From Comamonadaceae bacterium (lineage in GTDB: Bacteria > Pseudomonadota > Gammaproteobacteria > Burkholderiales > Burkholderiaceae_C), in assembly GCA_013298415.1 (NCBI GenBank), contig JAAFHN010000003.1, positions 1-25,710 of the forward strand: 25,710 bases of DNA, in the 5' to 3' direction. Positions 7,997-15,458 of this stretch are shown piece after piece (position 1 is the first letter of the stretch; each line of letters starts with the position of its first letter). The notes under the pieces are model-generated. The model saw nothing but the letters and a program-made list of their open reading frames with translations. It made no database searches and was not told the origin of the DNA. A program made the position numbers and the translations under genes.

Positions 7997-8027
7997 GAGT
8001 CAGGCGCGCGCGCCGGACCCCTGACTC
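7997..8027 (-). terminator. Hairpin downstream of the TPR gene, possible terminator
   Basis: An 8-bp perfect stem, gagtcagg (7997-8004) with cctgactc (8020-8027), encloses a GC-rich 15-nt loop. It begins 13 nt after the TPR gene stop and lies before ybbP on the same strand. No T-run follows, so it may be a weak or factor-assisted terminator, or a transcript-stabilising hairpin. Confidence 0.4.
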
Positions 8028-8040
8028 AGGCAGCCGCTTC

Positions 8041-8565
8041 TCACCACTTGGTCGCGGTGTCCGCGCCGCTGGGCTTGTGCTTACCGCTCTTGAAAGCCCC
8101 AATCGCCTTGGCCAAATCCGCGTATTCCTCGCAAGTCTTGTTGCCGCAGATTTTTTCCAGCGTGGCCAAGTGTTCTTCGGCTTTGGCGGGCTCCTTGTTC
8201 ATCAGGTAAGCCTCGCCGATGTACTCGTGCGCTCCCTTGTGCTTGGGATCGATTTTGAGCGCCGCGCGGTAGTGTTCAAAGGCCTTTTCCAGCTCGGGCT
8301 TGGCTTGCTTGCGGTAGCTGTAAGCGAGCAAATTGTGAGCATCGGCGCTACCCGGGTCGGCGCGCACGGCTGATCTCAGCTCGCTGATGGCATTGCGCCA
8401 ATCTTTCTTGGCAATTGCGGCGCGACCTTTATCCAGCCGCTCGGCGGCGGTGGGCTCAGCGCTGGTGGAACCGGTGTCGGCGGCGTAGGCGGCAGGCAGC
8501 GCCAGCAGCAAAGAAGCAGCAAGGGCCGAAGCGGCGGCGGCGAGGGACGGGTGACGAGCTTTCAT
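8041..8565 (-). CDS. Exported tetratricopeptide repeat (TPR) protein
   Basis: A 174-residue protein with an N-terminal signal peptide (MKARH, then an Ala/Leu-rich core ending ALPAAYA), so probably periplasmic. Three TPR-like helical pairs follow at about residues 40-71, 74-107 and 111-140, with typical positions such as ALKIDPKHKGAHEYIGEAY. A short tail contains CGNKTC (Cys140 and Cys145), a possible disulphide. TPRs are protein-docking scaffolds; the partner is unknown. ATG at 8565 is preferred over the longer frame to 8643 because AAGGA lies 5-6 nt upstream and the signal peptide then starts at residue 1. The gene appears to be a single unit with its own promoter upstream and a hairpin downstream. 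Confidence 0.87.
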   Translation of the reverse strand: MKARHPSLAAAASALAASLLLALPAAYAADTGSTSAEPTAAERLDKGRAAIAKKDWRNAISELRSAVRADPGSADAHNLLAYSYRKQAKPELEKAFEHYRAALKIDPKHKGAHEYIGEAYLMNKEPAKAEEHLATLEKICGNKTCEEYADLAKAIGAFKSGKHKPSGADTATKW

Positions 8566-8686
8566 GGATTTCCTTTTGAGTTGAGCAAGGCCGCGCGCTG
8601 CGGCACTGTGAGGATGGATCAACGCGCACTGGCTGCGTTCCATCCGCAGCCCAGCCTGGCGTGCGCAAATTCACGCGGCAGGCGCT

Positions 8687-8715
8687 ATTTTGGCCTTCTG
8701 GTCGCTCGATTTCAA
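8687..8715 (-). promoter_or_regulatory. Candidate sigma-70 promoter for the TPR gene
   Basis: Read on the minus strand, TTGAAA (8715-8710) is followed by a 17-nt spacer and CAAAAT (8692-8687), matching the -35 in 5 of 6 and the -10 in 4 of 6 positions. It would give a leader of roughly 115 nt before the ATG at 8565. It is inferred from the sequence match only. Confidence 0.33.
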
Positions 8716-8719
8716 GGGA

Positions 8720-8772
8720 AATTCAAGCTCTGTCCAGATGAAATAAACATTCACTGCTACAAAACAAGTAGC
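8720..8772 (+). repeat. Interspersed bipartite repeat, copy C (3' of the ABC ATPase gene)
   Basis: The box ctctgtcc (8728-8735) is followed by exactly 20 nt and then gctac (8756-8760), which pairs perfectly with gtagc (8768-8772) over a 7-nt loop. The first stem is largely lost. The hairpin starts a few bases past the stop of the transporter ATPase, where it could serve as a transcription end or RNA 3' stabiliser. Confidence 0.7.
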
Positions 8773-8776
8773 GCCC

Positions 8777-9577
8777 TCAAACCATCAAGCCAGAGGCTTT
8801 TTGCACTTCTATGCGAATCTCTTCGGTGAGCTGTGCCTTCAAGCCCATGAAGGTCAGTGTGGTTTTCACAGAATAGTGGCGCGGATGCGCAATCGGCACA
8901 GGCAGGTCGCACTTGATGCGCCCAGGCCGGGCGCTCATCACCACCACCCGCGTGCCCATGAAGATGGCTTCGTCGATGTCGTGCGTCACAAAAAGCACCG
9001 TTTTGCGCTCGGCTTCCCAAATGCCTTGCAAAAGCTCTTGCATCAGCTCGCGGGTTTGGTGATCCAGCGCGCCAAAAGGCTCGTCCATCAAGAGCATGCG
9101 CGGGTTGTTGGCCAGGCTGCGGGCCAATGCGGTTCGCTGTTGCATGCCGCCTGAGAGCTGTTTGGGGAAGTGGTTTGCAAAGTCTTGCAGGCCTACTTTG
9201 GCCAAAAAGCCCCGCGCGATCTCATGCTGGTCGGCGAGCGGCAGGCCTTTTTCGTTCAGGCCGAAGCACACGTTTTGCAGCACCGTGAGCCAAGGAAAAA
9301 GGGTGTAGCTCTGGAACACCATGCCGCGATCTGCTCCTGGGCCGCTGACGGGCTTGCCATCGAGGGCGATGCTGCCGCTGGTCGGTGCATCAAGGCCCGC
9401 CACCATCCGCAGCAAAGTGCTTTTGCCGCAGCCAGAAGGCCCGAGGATGGTGATGAAGTCGTTTTCTGCCACCTGCAAATCGGTGGCCTGCAAAGCCAGC
9501 GTGGAGCCGCTCGCGCCCACGAAGGTTTTGGAGACTTGGGCAATGTCCAAAATCGGGTGAGATGCAGCGCTGCTCAC
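8777..9577 (-). CDS. ABC transporter ATP-binding protein (TauB/SsuB type)
   Basis: A 266-residue cytoplasmic ATPase powering the importer encoded just upstream. All motifs are present: Walker A GPSGCGKST (46-54), Q-loop Gln89, signature LSGGMQQR (141-148), Walker B MLLMDEP (161-167), D-loop ALD and switch His199 (VTHD). The sequence is of the nitrate/sulfonate/taurine subfamily. It starts with GTG at 9577, overlapping the permease stop by 4 nt (GTGA), so translation is probably coupled. It is the last gene of the leftward hut transcript, followed by repeat C. The substrate is not shown by this subunit; from its place next to hutU-hutH, histidine, urocanate or a related compound is an inference. 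Confidence 0.93.
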   Translation of the reverse strand: MSSAASHPILDIAQVSKTFVGASGSTLALQATDLQVAENDFITILGPSGCGKSTLLRMVAGLDAPTSGSIALDGKPVSGPGADRGMVFQSYTLFPWLTVLQNVCFGLNEKGLPLADQHEIARGFLAKVGLQDFANHFPKQLSGGMQQRTALARSLANNPRMLLMDEPFGALDHQTRELMQELLQGIWEAERKTVLFVTHDIDEAIFMGTRVVVMSARPGRIKCDLPVPIAHPRHYSVKTTLTFMGLKAQLTEEIRIEVQKASGLMV

Positions 9578-10347
9578 AGCTTGGCCCAGGGAAAGAGTTT
9601 GCGGTTCAGGGTTTTGAAGGCGTAGTCGCTTGCCAAACCGATCAAGCCAATCACGATGATGCCGAAGATGATTTGATCGGTGGCCAAGAGGGCTTGGCTG
9701 TCGGTGATCATGTGGCCGATGCCGCTGGATGCGCCGATCAACTCTGCCACGATCACATAAGTCCAGGCCCAGCCCAAGACCATGCGCAGGATTTCAGCGA
9801 TTTCTGGCGCGCTGCTGGGCAAGAGCACGCGGGTGACGACGCTTTTGTCGCTGGATCCCAGCGTGTAGGCCGCTTCCACCAAATCGCGCCGCGTGTTGCC
9901 TACGCTGACTGCGATCATCAAGACCAGCTGGAAAAAGCTGCCAATGAAGATCACGCTGAGCTTTTGCGCTTCGCCAATGCCCGCCCAGAGGATGAGCAGG
10001 GGAATGAAGGCCGATGCGGGCAGATAGCGCGCAAAGCTCACAAAAGGCTCAAAAAACGCCTCGATCGGCTTGTAAGCCCCCATCAGCACGCCAAGCGGCA
10101 CAGCAAAGGCAGCAGCGATGATGAAGCCGCCAAACACGCGCCACATGGTCATGCCCATGTCTTTCAAAAAGCCTTGCTTCGCAATCAGCACGTAGCCCGA
10201 TTGCAGCATCGCCCACGGATCGGCCAAAAAGGTTTTGGAGACGATGCCGCCAAAAGTGACCGCAGCCCACACCGCCACGAACAGCACAAAAAAGGAGACA
10301 CCCAGCACCGCTTTGGTGCCAGGGGCCACGGGTTGAAGCGGCTTCAT
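9574..10347 (-). CDS. ABC transporter permease (TauC/SsuC type)
   Basis: A 257-residue inner-membrane permease of the BPD_transp_1 family with about six hydrophobic helices. The coupling (EAA) loop, EAAYTLGSSDKSVVTRVLLP, is where the ATPase docks. GSFFQLVLMIAVSVGNTRRDLVEAA and GWAWTYVIVAELIGASSGIG are typical of the taurine/sulfonate/nitrate importer subfamily. It lies 25 nt after the binding-protein gene and overlaps the ATPase gene by 4 nt, so the three genes form a standard importer set. The ribosome site before ATG 10347 is weak, consistent with translation within an operon. Confidence 0.92.
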   Translation of the reverse strand: MKPLQPVAPGTKAVLGVSFFVLFVAVWAAVTFGGIVSKTFLADPWAMLQSGYVLIAKQGFLKDMGMTMWRVFGGFIIAAAFAVPLGVLMGAYKPIEAFFEPFVSFARYLPASAFIPLLILWAGIGEAQKLSVIFIGSFFQLVLMIAVSVGNTRRDLVEAAYTLGSSDKSVVTRVLLPSSAPEIAEILRMVLGWAWTYVIVAELIGASSGIGHMITDSQALLATDQIIFGIIVIGLIGLASDYAFKTLNRKLFPWAKL

Positions 10348-10372
10348 GCGCTGAGCTTGGAGCTTGCGGTAC

Positions 10373-11326
10373 TTACTTCAGGAAGCGCGTGTCGGCGAGC
10401 TTGGTGAGGTCAGGAATCGTTTTGATGATCCCGGCTTCCAAAAGCAAATCGGCGGCTTCTTTGCTGAACGCAGCATGCTCGCCTGCGAAGAAGCGTGCGT
10501 TGGCCGCACGGTCTTGCCAGCGCAGGAACTTTTGGCTGTTTTCGAACTGCTCGCCGGTTTGCTTCACATCGGCGCCCATGATCTCGAAGCTCTTTTTGGG
10601 CTCTTTGGCGATCATCTCGATGGCATCGAAATAGCTGTCAGCCAGCGCTTTTGCGGCTTTGGGGTTGTCGGTCAAAAACTTCGGCGTGCAGCCAAAGGTG
10701 TCCATCACCATCGGGTAGTCCAGCGTGGTTGCCAAAATCTTGCCTGCTTCCGGTTTAGCGCGCACGGCGCTCAGGAAGGGCTCGTAGGTCATCGCGGCAT
10801 CGATGTCGCTGTTGCCCGCGATCATGGCATTGGCTGCGGCTTGTGGCTCTAAGTTGACGATCTTCACGTCTTTGAGTGACATGCCGTTTTTCTTCAGCAT
10901 CCAAGCCAAGGTGAAGTAAGGCGCCGTGCCAGGAGCGCTGGCCGCCACGGTTTTGCCTTTGAGATCGGTGATCTTGCCAATGGCGGGCTTCACCACCATG
11001 CCGTCGGCACCAAAGCTTTTGTCGAGCTGGAAGATTTGCGTGGTGGCCACGCCTGCGGCGTTCCAAGCGATCCAGGTTTCCACGGTGGTGGCGGCGCATT
11101 GGATGTCACCAGAGGCAATGGCCAAGTGACGGTCTTTCTGCGGGATTTTGCGCAGCGTCACGTCCAAGCCGTTTTTCTTGAAAATGCCTGCTTCCTTGGC
11201 AAGCGTGAGCGGCGCAAAACCTGTCCAGCCTGAAAGGCCGATGGAAAGCTTGGTTTCTTGCGCCTGCGCGGTTTGCAGGCCCAGCGAAACGAATGCGGCA
11301 ACGGCCAGGGAAATCAGCTTTTTCAT
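10373..11326 (-). CDS. ABC transporter substrate-binding protein (NMT1/TauA/SsuA-like)
   Basis: A 317-residue periplasmic binding protein. The signal peptide MKKLISLAVAAFVSLGLQTAQA ends near residue 22. The mature part has the two-lobe pattern of the NitT/TauT class: LSIGLSGWTGFAPLTLAKEAGIF at the start, then GDIQCAATTVETWIAW and KGKTVAASAPGTAPYF. The ligand would be bound between the lobes. ATG 11326 is chosen because GGAG lies 5 nt upstream and the signal peptide begins there; the frame to 11395 overlaps hutH. It follows hutH after 65 nt. Classic histidine importers in hut loci are of other families (HutT permeases, HutXWV), so the ligand is open; histidine or urocanate is inferred from context. 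Confidence 0.9.
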   Translation of the reverse strand: MKKLISLAVAAFVSLGLQTAQAQETKLSIGLSGWTGFAPLTLAKEAGIFKKNGLDVTLRKIPQKDRHLAIASGDIQCAATTVETWIAWNAAGVATTQIFQLDKSFGADGMVVKPAIGKITDLKGKTVAASAPGTAPYFTLAWMLKKNGMSLKDVKIVNLEPQAAANAMIAGNSDIDAAMTYEPFLSAVRAKPEAGKILATTLDYPMVMDTFGCTPKFLTDNPKAAKALADSYFDAIEMIAKEPKKSFEIMGADVKQTGEQFENSQKFLRWQDRAANARFFAGEHAAFSKEAADLLLEAGIIKTIPDLTKLADTRFLK

Positions 11327-11343
11327 GAACACTCCAAAATGGG

Positions 11344-11375
11344 TTGGGAAGGAATTGGGAAGAAAGAATTGGGAA
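11344..11375. repeat. Three short direct repeats between hutH and the binding-protein gene
   Basis: ttgggaa occurs at 11344-11350, 11355-11361 and 11369-11375; the last two extend to gaattgggaa (11352-11361 and 11366-11375). They fill half of the 65-nt gap upstream of the binding-protein gene. They could be a binding site or simple slippage sequence; no match to a known operator is evident. Confidence 0.5.
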
Positions 11376-11391
11376 ACCGGAGCCCAGCTCT

Positions 11392-12933
11392 TCAATGTAG
11401 CCGCAGCGCACGCAGCTCGGCGACAGTGGTTTCCAGCGGCAAGCTCACGCGGCCATCGAGCACGCGCTCGTGCAGGGCTTGCATGTCGGCCGACAAACTG
11501 CGATCTGCATGCATGGCGGGGCTGACTTCACGCACCGCGCTCAGCACAGACTCCAGCGCGGCCGAGCTTTGCAAAGGCCGCAAGAATTCAATGCCCTGCG
11601 CGGCAGCCAGCAATTCGATGGCCACGATGTGCGCCGTGTTGTGCAGCATGGGCATCAAGCGGCGCGCCGCAAACGTGGCCATGCTCACGTGGTCTTCTTG
11701 GTTGGCCGAGGTCGGCAGGCTGTCCACGCTTGCCGGGTGAGCGAGCGACTTGTTTTCGCTGGCCAAGGCGGCAGCAGTCACATGCACGATCATGAAGCCG
11801 CTGTTCAGGCCCGCATCGGGCGTGAGAAAGGGCGGCAGGCGCGAAATCACGGTATCCACCAGCATGGCCACGCGCCGCTCGGCAATCGCGCCGATTTCGG
11901 CCACCACCACTGCCAGCGCATCGCAAGCCAGGGCCACAGGCTCGGCATGAAAGTTGCCACCTGACACCAAATCCTTGCCCAGCACCAGCGGGTTGTCGGT
12001 CACGGCATTGGCTTCTCGCACCAACACACCCGCGCAGTGCCGCATTTGATCCAAACAAGCGCCCATCACCTGGGGCTGGCAGCGCAGGCAGTACGGGTCT
12101 TGCACGCGATCGTCGCCCTCCAAATGCGAGGCACGGATGGCGCTGCCTGCTGCAAGCGCCCGGTAAGCGGCCGCGCAGTCGATTTGGCCGAGCTGGCCGC
12201 GCACGGCATGGATGCGGGCATCAAACGGGCCGTCGCTGCCACGCGCTGCATCGAGCGTGAGCGCGCCGGAAAGCATGGCCGCTTCAAACACGTCTTCTAG
12301 CGCCAGCAGCGCATCGATGGCCAGTGCGGTGGACACTTGCGTGCCATTGATGAGTGCCAAGCCTTCCTTCGCGCCGAGCACGATGGGCTGCATGCCCACG
12401 GCCTGAAGCGCTTGCGCGCTCGGCATCCGCTGGCCTTGGAAGAACACCTCGCCCTCGCCCACGAGAGGCAAACACAGGTGCGACAGCGGCGCTAAATCGC
12501 CCGATGCGCCGACTGAGCCTTGGCAGGGAATCACAGGCACGATGCCGTGGTTGTGCAAGCCGATCAAGGCATCGATCACTTCTTGGCGCACGCCGGAAAA
12601 GCCGCGCGCCAGGCTTGCGGCTTTGAGCACCAGGATCAGCCGCACCACCCGAGCGCTCAGCGGCTCGCCCACGCCCACGGCGTGAGAGCGCAGCAAATTG
12701 AGTTGGAGCAGGGCGAGGTTTTCGCGGCTGATGCGCTGATTAGCCAGCTTGCCAAAGCCAGTGTTCACGCCATAGACCGGCACATCACCCGCTGCTGCGG
12801 CTTGCACCACTTGCGCACTGTGCGAAACCGCTGAGGCGCTGGCGGGATCGATGCGCACCGTGGGTGCATCGGCGTTCCAAAGCCTGCGCAATTGCGCGAT
12901 GTCAATTTTTCCGGGTGTCAACAACTCAGTCAT
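11392..12933 (-). CDS. hutH: Histidine ammonia-lyase
   Basis: HutH removes ammonia from L-histidine to give urocanate, the first step of histidine breakdown. The protein is 513 residues, the usual length. The Ala-Ser-Gly triad that cyclises into the MIO electrophile is at 143-145 (SVGASGDLAPLSH). The catalytic tyrosine lies in PVYGVNTGFG (Tyr54), and NAVTDNPLV and SANQEDHVSM are further family hallmarks. ATG 12933 starts MTELLTPGKI and is preferred; the longer frame to 13014 runs into hutU. It begins 10 nt after the hutU stop, so the two are co-transcribed. The ribosome site is weak (GGCAAG), consistent with coupling. Confidence 0.97.
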   Translation of the reverse strand: MTELLTPGKIDIAQLRRLWNADAPTVRIDPASASAVSHSAQVVQAAAAGDVPVYGVNTGFGKLANQRISRENLALLQLNLLRSHAVGVGEPLSARVVRLILVLKAASLARGFSGVRQEVIDALIGLHNHGIVPVIPCQGSVGASGDLAPLSHLCLPLVGEGEVFFQGQRMPSAQALQAVGMQPIVLGAKEGLALINGTQVSTALAIDALLALEDVFEAAMLSGALTLDAARGSDGPFDARIHAVRGQLGQIDCAAAYRALAAGSAIRASHLEGDDRVQDPYCLRCQPQVMGACLDQMRHCAGVLVREANAVTDNPLVLGKDLVSGGNFHAEPVALACDALAVVVAEIGAIAERRVAMLVDTVISRLPPFLTPDAGLNSGFMIVHVTAAALASENKSLAHPASVDSLPTSANQEDHVSMATFAARRLMPMLHNTAHIVAIELLAAAQGIEFLRPLQSSAALESVLSAVREVSPAMHADRSLSADMQALHERVLDGRVSLPLETTVAELRALRLH

Positions 12934-12943
12934 GTCTTGCCGA

Positions 12944-14644
12944 TCACAGCATGGGCAGGTTGAGCGCGTTGTCCTTCGCGCATTGCTGAGCGATTTCATA
13001 CCCCGCATCCGCATGGCGCATCACGCCGGTGGCGGGGTCGTTGAACAGCACCCGTGAGAGTTTTTCTGCGGCCTCGGCCGTGCCATCTGCGCAGATCACC
13101 ACGCCGCTGTGCTGCGAATAGCCCATGCCCACGCCACCGCCATGGTGCAGGCTCACCCAGGTTGCGCCGCTGGCGGTGTTGAGCAGCGCGTTCAAGAGTG
13201 GCCAATCGCTCACGGCATCGCTGCCGTCTTTCATGGCCTCGGTTTCCCGGTTGGGCGAGGCCACAGAGCCGCTGTCCAGATGGTCGCGGCCAATCACGAT
13301 GGGGCCGCTCAGCTCGCCGTTTTTCACCATCTCGTTGAAGGCCAAACCCGCCAAGTGCCGCTCGCCCAAGCCGATCCAGCAGATTCGCGCGGGCAGACCC
13401 TGGAAGGCGATGCGCTCGCCAGCCATGTCAAGCCAACGGTGCAGATGGGCGTGATTCGGAAAAAGCTGCTTCATGCGCGCATCGGTTTTGCGAATGTCTT
13501 CTGGATCGCCGCTGAGCGCCACCCATCGGAAGGGGCCAATGCCCTTGCAAAAGAGCGGCCTCACGTAGGCTGGCACAAAGCCCGGGAAGTTGAAGGCCTC
13601 GGCCACGCCGAAATCTTTGGCCACTTGGCGCAGGTTGTTGCCGTAGTCCACCACGGGGATGCCCATGGCTTGAAAGGCCAGCATCGCGCGGATGTGGGAG
13701 GCGCAAGACTCACCCGCTGCGGCTTTCAGGGCCGCATGTTGGCCACTGTCTTTTTGCGCGGCTTGCCACTGCGCAACGCTCCATCCCGCTGGCAAATAGC
13801 CATTGATGATGTCGTGGGCCGAGGTTTGATCGGTCACCAAATCGGGCTTGATGCCGCCCGCTTGCGCGCGCTTCACCAGCTCGGGCAGGATCTCGGCTGC
13901 GTTGCCGCACAGGCCAATGGAGATCGCCTCTTTGCGCGAGGTGTGGTGGGCGATCATGGCGAGCGCTTCGTCGAGGTTGCTGGCTTGCTTGTCGAGGTAG
14001 CGGGTGCGCAGGCGAAAGTCGATCCGGCTTTGCTGCGCTTCGATGTTGAGCGAGCAGGCTCCTGCAAAACTGGCCGCGAGCGGCTGCGCGCCGCCCATGC
14101 CGCCCAGGCCTGCGGTGAGGATCCAGCGGCCCGAGAGGCTGCCGCCGTAGTGCTGTCGCCCGGCTTCGGCGAATGTTTCATACGTGCCCTGCACGATGCC
14201 CTGGGTGCCGATGTAAATCCAGCTGCCTGCGGTCATTTGGCCGTACATCATCAAGCCCGCGCGATCAAGCTGGTTGAAGTGCTCCCAATTCGCCCATTGC
14301 GGCACCAAATTGGAATTCGCCAGCAGCACGCGCGGCGCGCCTGGGTGCGTGCGAAACACGCCCACCGGTTTGCCCGATTGGATGAGCAGGGTTTCATCGG
14401 CTTTGAGGGTGCGCAGGCTGCTCAAAATCGCCTCGAATGCGGGCCAGTTGCGGGCGGCCTTGCCGATGCCGCCGTACACCACCAACTCGTCTGGGTTTTC
14501 GGCCACCTCGGGGTCGAGGTTGTTTTGCAGCATGCGGTAAGCCGCTTCGATTTGCCAATTGGCGCAGCTCAAAGCAGTGCCGCGCGGCGCACGCACTGGC
14601 CTCGGCGTGGCGTGGAGGTACTTGTTTTGCGAGAGATCAGACAT
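12944..14644 (-). CDS. hutU: Urocanate hydratase (urocanase)
   Basis: HutU adds water to urocanate to give 4-imidazolone-5-propionate, using tightly bound NAD as an electrophile. The protein is 566 residues, normal for the family. The NAD-binding glycine stretch is TAGLGGMGGAQPLA (177-190). The essential cysteine lies in LPARICW (Cys422), followed by GERHLAGLAFNEMV and VIGRDHLDSGSVASPNRETEAM. ATG 14644 is chosen because it begins the conserved N-terminus and has AGG about 8 nt upstream; a longer frame to 14698 would run through the operator. It is the first gene of the leftward operon hutU-hutH-importer, divergent from hutC, with one probable HutC operator 10 nt upstream of the start. Confidence 0.97.
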   Translation of the reverse strand: MSDLSQNKYLHATPRPVRAPRGTALSCANWQIEAAYRMLQNNLDPEVAENPDELVVYGGIGKAARNWPAFEAILSSLRTLKADETLLIQSGKPVGVFRTHPGAPRVLLANSNLVPQWANWEHFNQLDRAGLMMYGQMTAGSWIYIGTQGIVQGTYETFAEAGRQHYGGSLSGRWILTAGLGGMGGAQPLAASFAGACSLNIEAQQSRIDFRLRTRYLDKQASNLDEALAMIAHHTSRKEAISIGLCGNAAEILPELVKRAQAGGIKPDLVTDQTSAHDIINGYLPAGWSVAQWQAAQKDSGQHAALKAAAGESCASHIRAMLAFQAMGIPVVDYGNNLRQVAKDFGVAEAFNFPGFVPAYVRPLFCKGIGPFRWVALSGDPEDIRKTDARMKQLFPNHAHLHRWLDMAGERIAFQGLPARICWIGLGERHLAGLAFNEMVKNGELSGPIVIGRDHLDSGSVASPNRETEAMKDGSDAVSDWPLLNALLNTASGATWVSLHHGGGVGMGYSQHSGVVICADGTAEAAEKLSRVLFNDPATGVMRHADAGYEIAQQCAKDNALNLPML

Positions 14645-14654
14645 GGGCGCAACC

Positions 14655-14697
14655 TGTATAGACAACTTGACTGGCTGCGAGTCTAGTTGTCTATACA
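14655..14697. promoter_or_regulatory. Divergent hutU/hutC control region: paired HutC operators overlapping two promoters
   Basis: TGTATAGACAACT (14655-14667) and its exact reverse complement AGTTGTCTATACA (14685-14697) form a 13-bp inverted pair separated by 17 nt. Each contains a TTGT...ACAA-like core of the kind bound by GntR/HutC repressors. Rightward, TTGACT (14667-14672), 17 nt, TCTATA (14690-14695) makes a promoter for hutC. Leftward, TAGACT (14685-14680), 17 nt, TCTATA (14662-14657) makes one for hutU. Both -10 boxes fall inside an operator, so repressor binding should block both directions. In the known hut systems urocanate releases HutC; applying that here is an inference. Confidence 0.8.
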
Positions 14698-14726
14698 AGG
14701 AGTGTCAACCGCGCTATGCTTGGGGA

Positions 14727-15458
14727 ATGCCCGAGGATGATTTGTTACCCGTTGAAAGTCGGCAGCCCGCCTACGAGCGCGTGAAGGCCTTCATCAAAAG
14801 CCATGTGAGCAGCGGCGAGTGGCGCAGCGGCGACCCTGTGCCCAGCGAAACGGTGCTCGCGCTTCAGTTTGGCCTGGCGCGGATGACGGTGAATCGCGCC
14901 TTGCGAGAGCTGGCACAGGAAGGTGTGGTGGAGCGCACGCGCGGCTCGGGCACACGGGTGGCAGCTTTGCATCGGGTGTCGTCAAAGCTCATGTTTCGCG
15001 ACATCCACGACGAAATTTTGGGGCGCGGGCACGCGCACAGCACCGAAGTGCTGGCCTTGGCCGAGCTGCAAGCCAGCGACGAGATCGCCAAATCTTTGGG
15101 CTTGGCGCGAGGCGCAAAGGTGTTTCACAGCACGATGGTGCACCTGGAAAATGGCGTGCCGATCCAATTTGAAGACCGTCACGTGAACCCCAAGGCTGCG
15201 CCCGCCTACCTGGGCGAGGACTTCGCCCGAGTGAGCCCCACCCACCATTTGCTGCAACACGCGCCGCTGACGGAGGCCAGCTTCAGCATCGAAGCGCACG
15301 CGCCCAGCCCCGCTGAGGCGAAGGCACTCGCGATCAAGCGCAGCGAGCCCTGCTTGCTGATGCGCCGCCGCACGGTGAGCGGGCCGCATGTGGCAAGCGT
15401 GGTGCGCCTCGTGTACCCCGGCTCGCGCTACAGCTTTTCGGGGCAGTTTCAGCTGTGA
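14727..15458 (+). CDS. hutC: Histidine utilisation repressor (GntR family, HutC)
   Basis: A 243-residue transcription factor. The N-terminal winged helix-turn-helix (about residues 13-78) includes PSETVLALQFGLARMTVNRALRELAQEG in two adjoining halves and the wing ERTRGSGTRVA. The C-terminal UTRA ligand-binding domain (about 90-235) contains FEDRHVNPKAAPAYL and ends SFSGQF. HutC proteins repress hut genes and are released by urocanate. The gene faces hutU across 82 nt carrying the probable operators, so it likely represses itself as well. ATG 14727 has only GGGGA immediately upstream, too close for a normal ribosome site. A TTG at 14742 with GAGG upstream is an alternative. It overlaps hutD by 4 nt. 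Confidence 0.94.
   Translation: MPEDDLLPVESRQPAYERVKAFIKSHVSSGEWRSGDPVPSETVLALQFGLARMTVNRALRELAQEGVVERTRGSGTRVAALHRVSSKLMFRDIHDEILGRGHAHSTEVLALAELQASDEIAKSLGLARGAKVFHSTMVHLENGVPIQFEDRHVNPKAAPAYLGEDFARVSPTHHLLQHAPLTEASFSIEAHAPSPAEAKALAIKRSEPCLLMRRRTVSGPHVASVVRLVYPGSRYSFSGQFQL

Noticed and set aside
13109..14686. A 525-codon open frame on the plus strand opposite hutU
   Set aside because: It is entirely antisense to a clearly recognised urocanase, its translation has no recognisable domain, and long antisense frames are expected in GC-rich genes.
14645..14698. N-terminal extension of hutU to 14698
   Set aside because: It would translate the operator and promoter region, and the conserved urocanase N-terminus starts at 14644.
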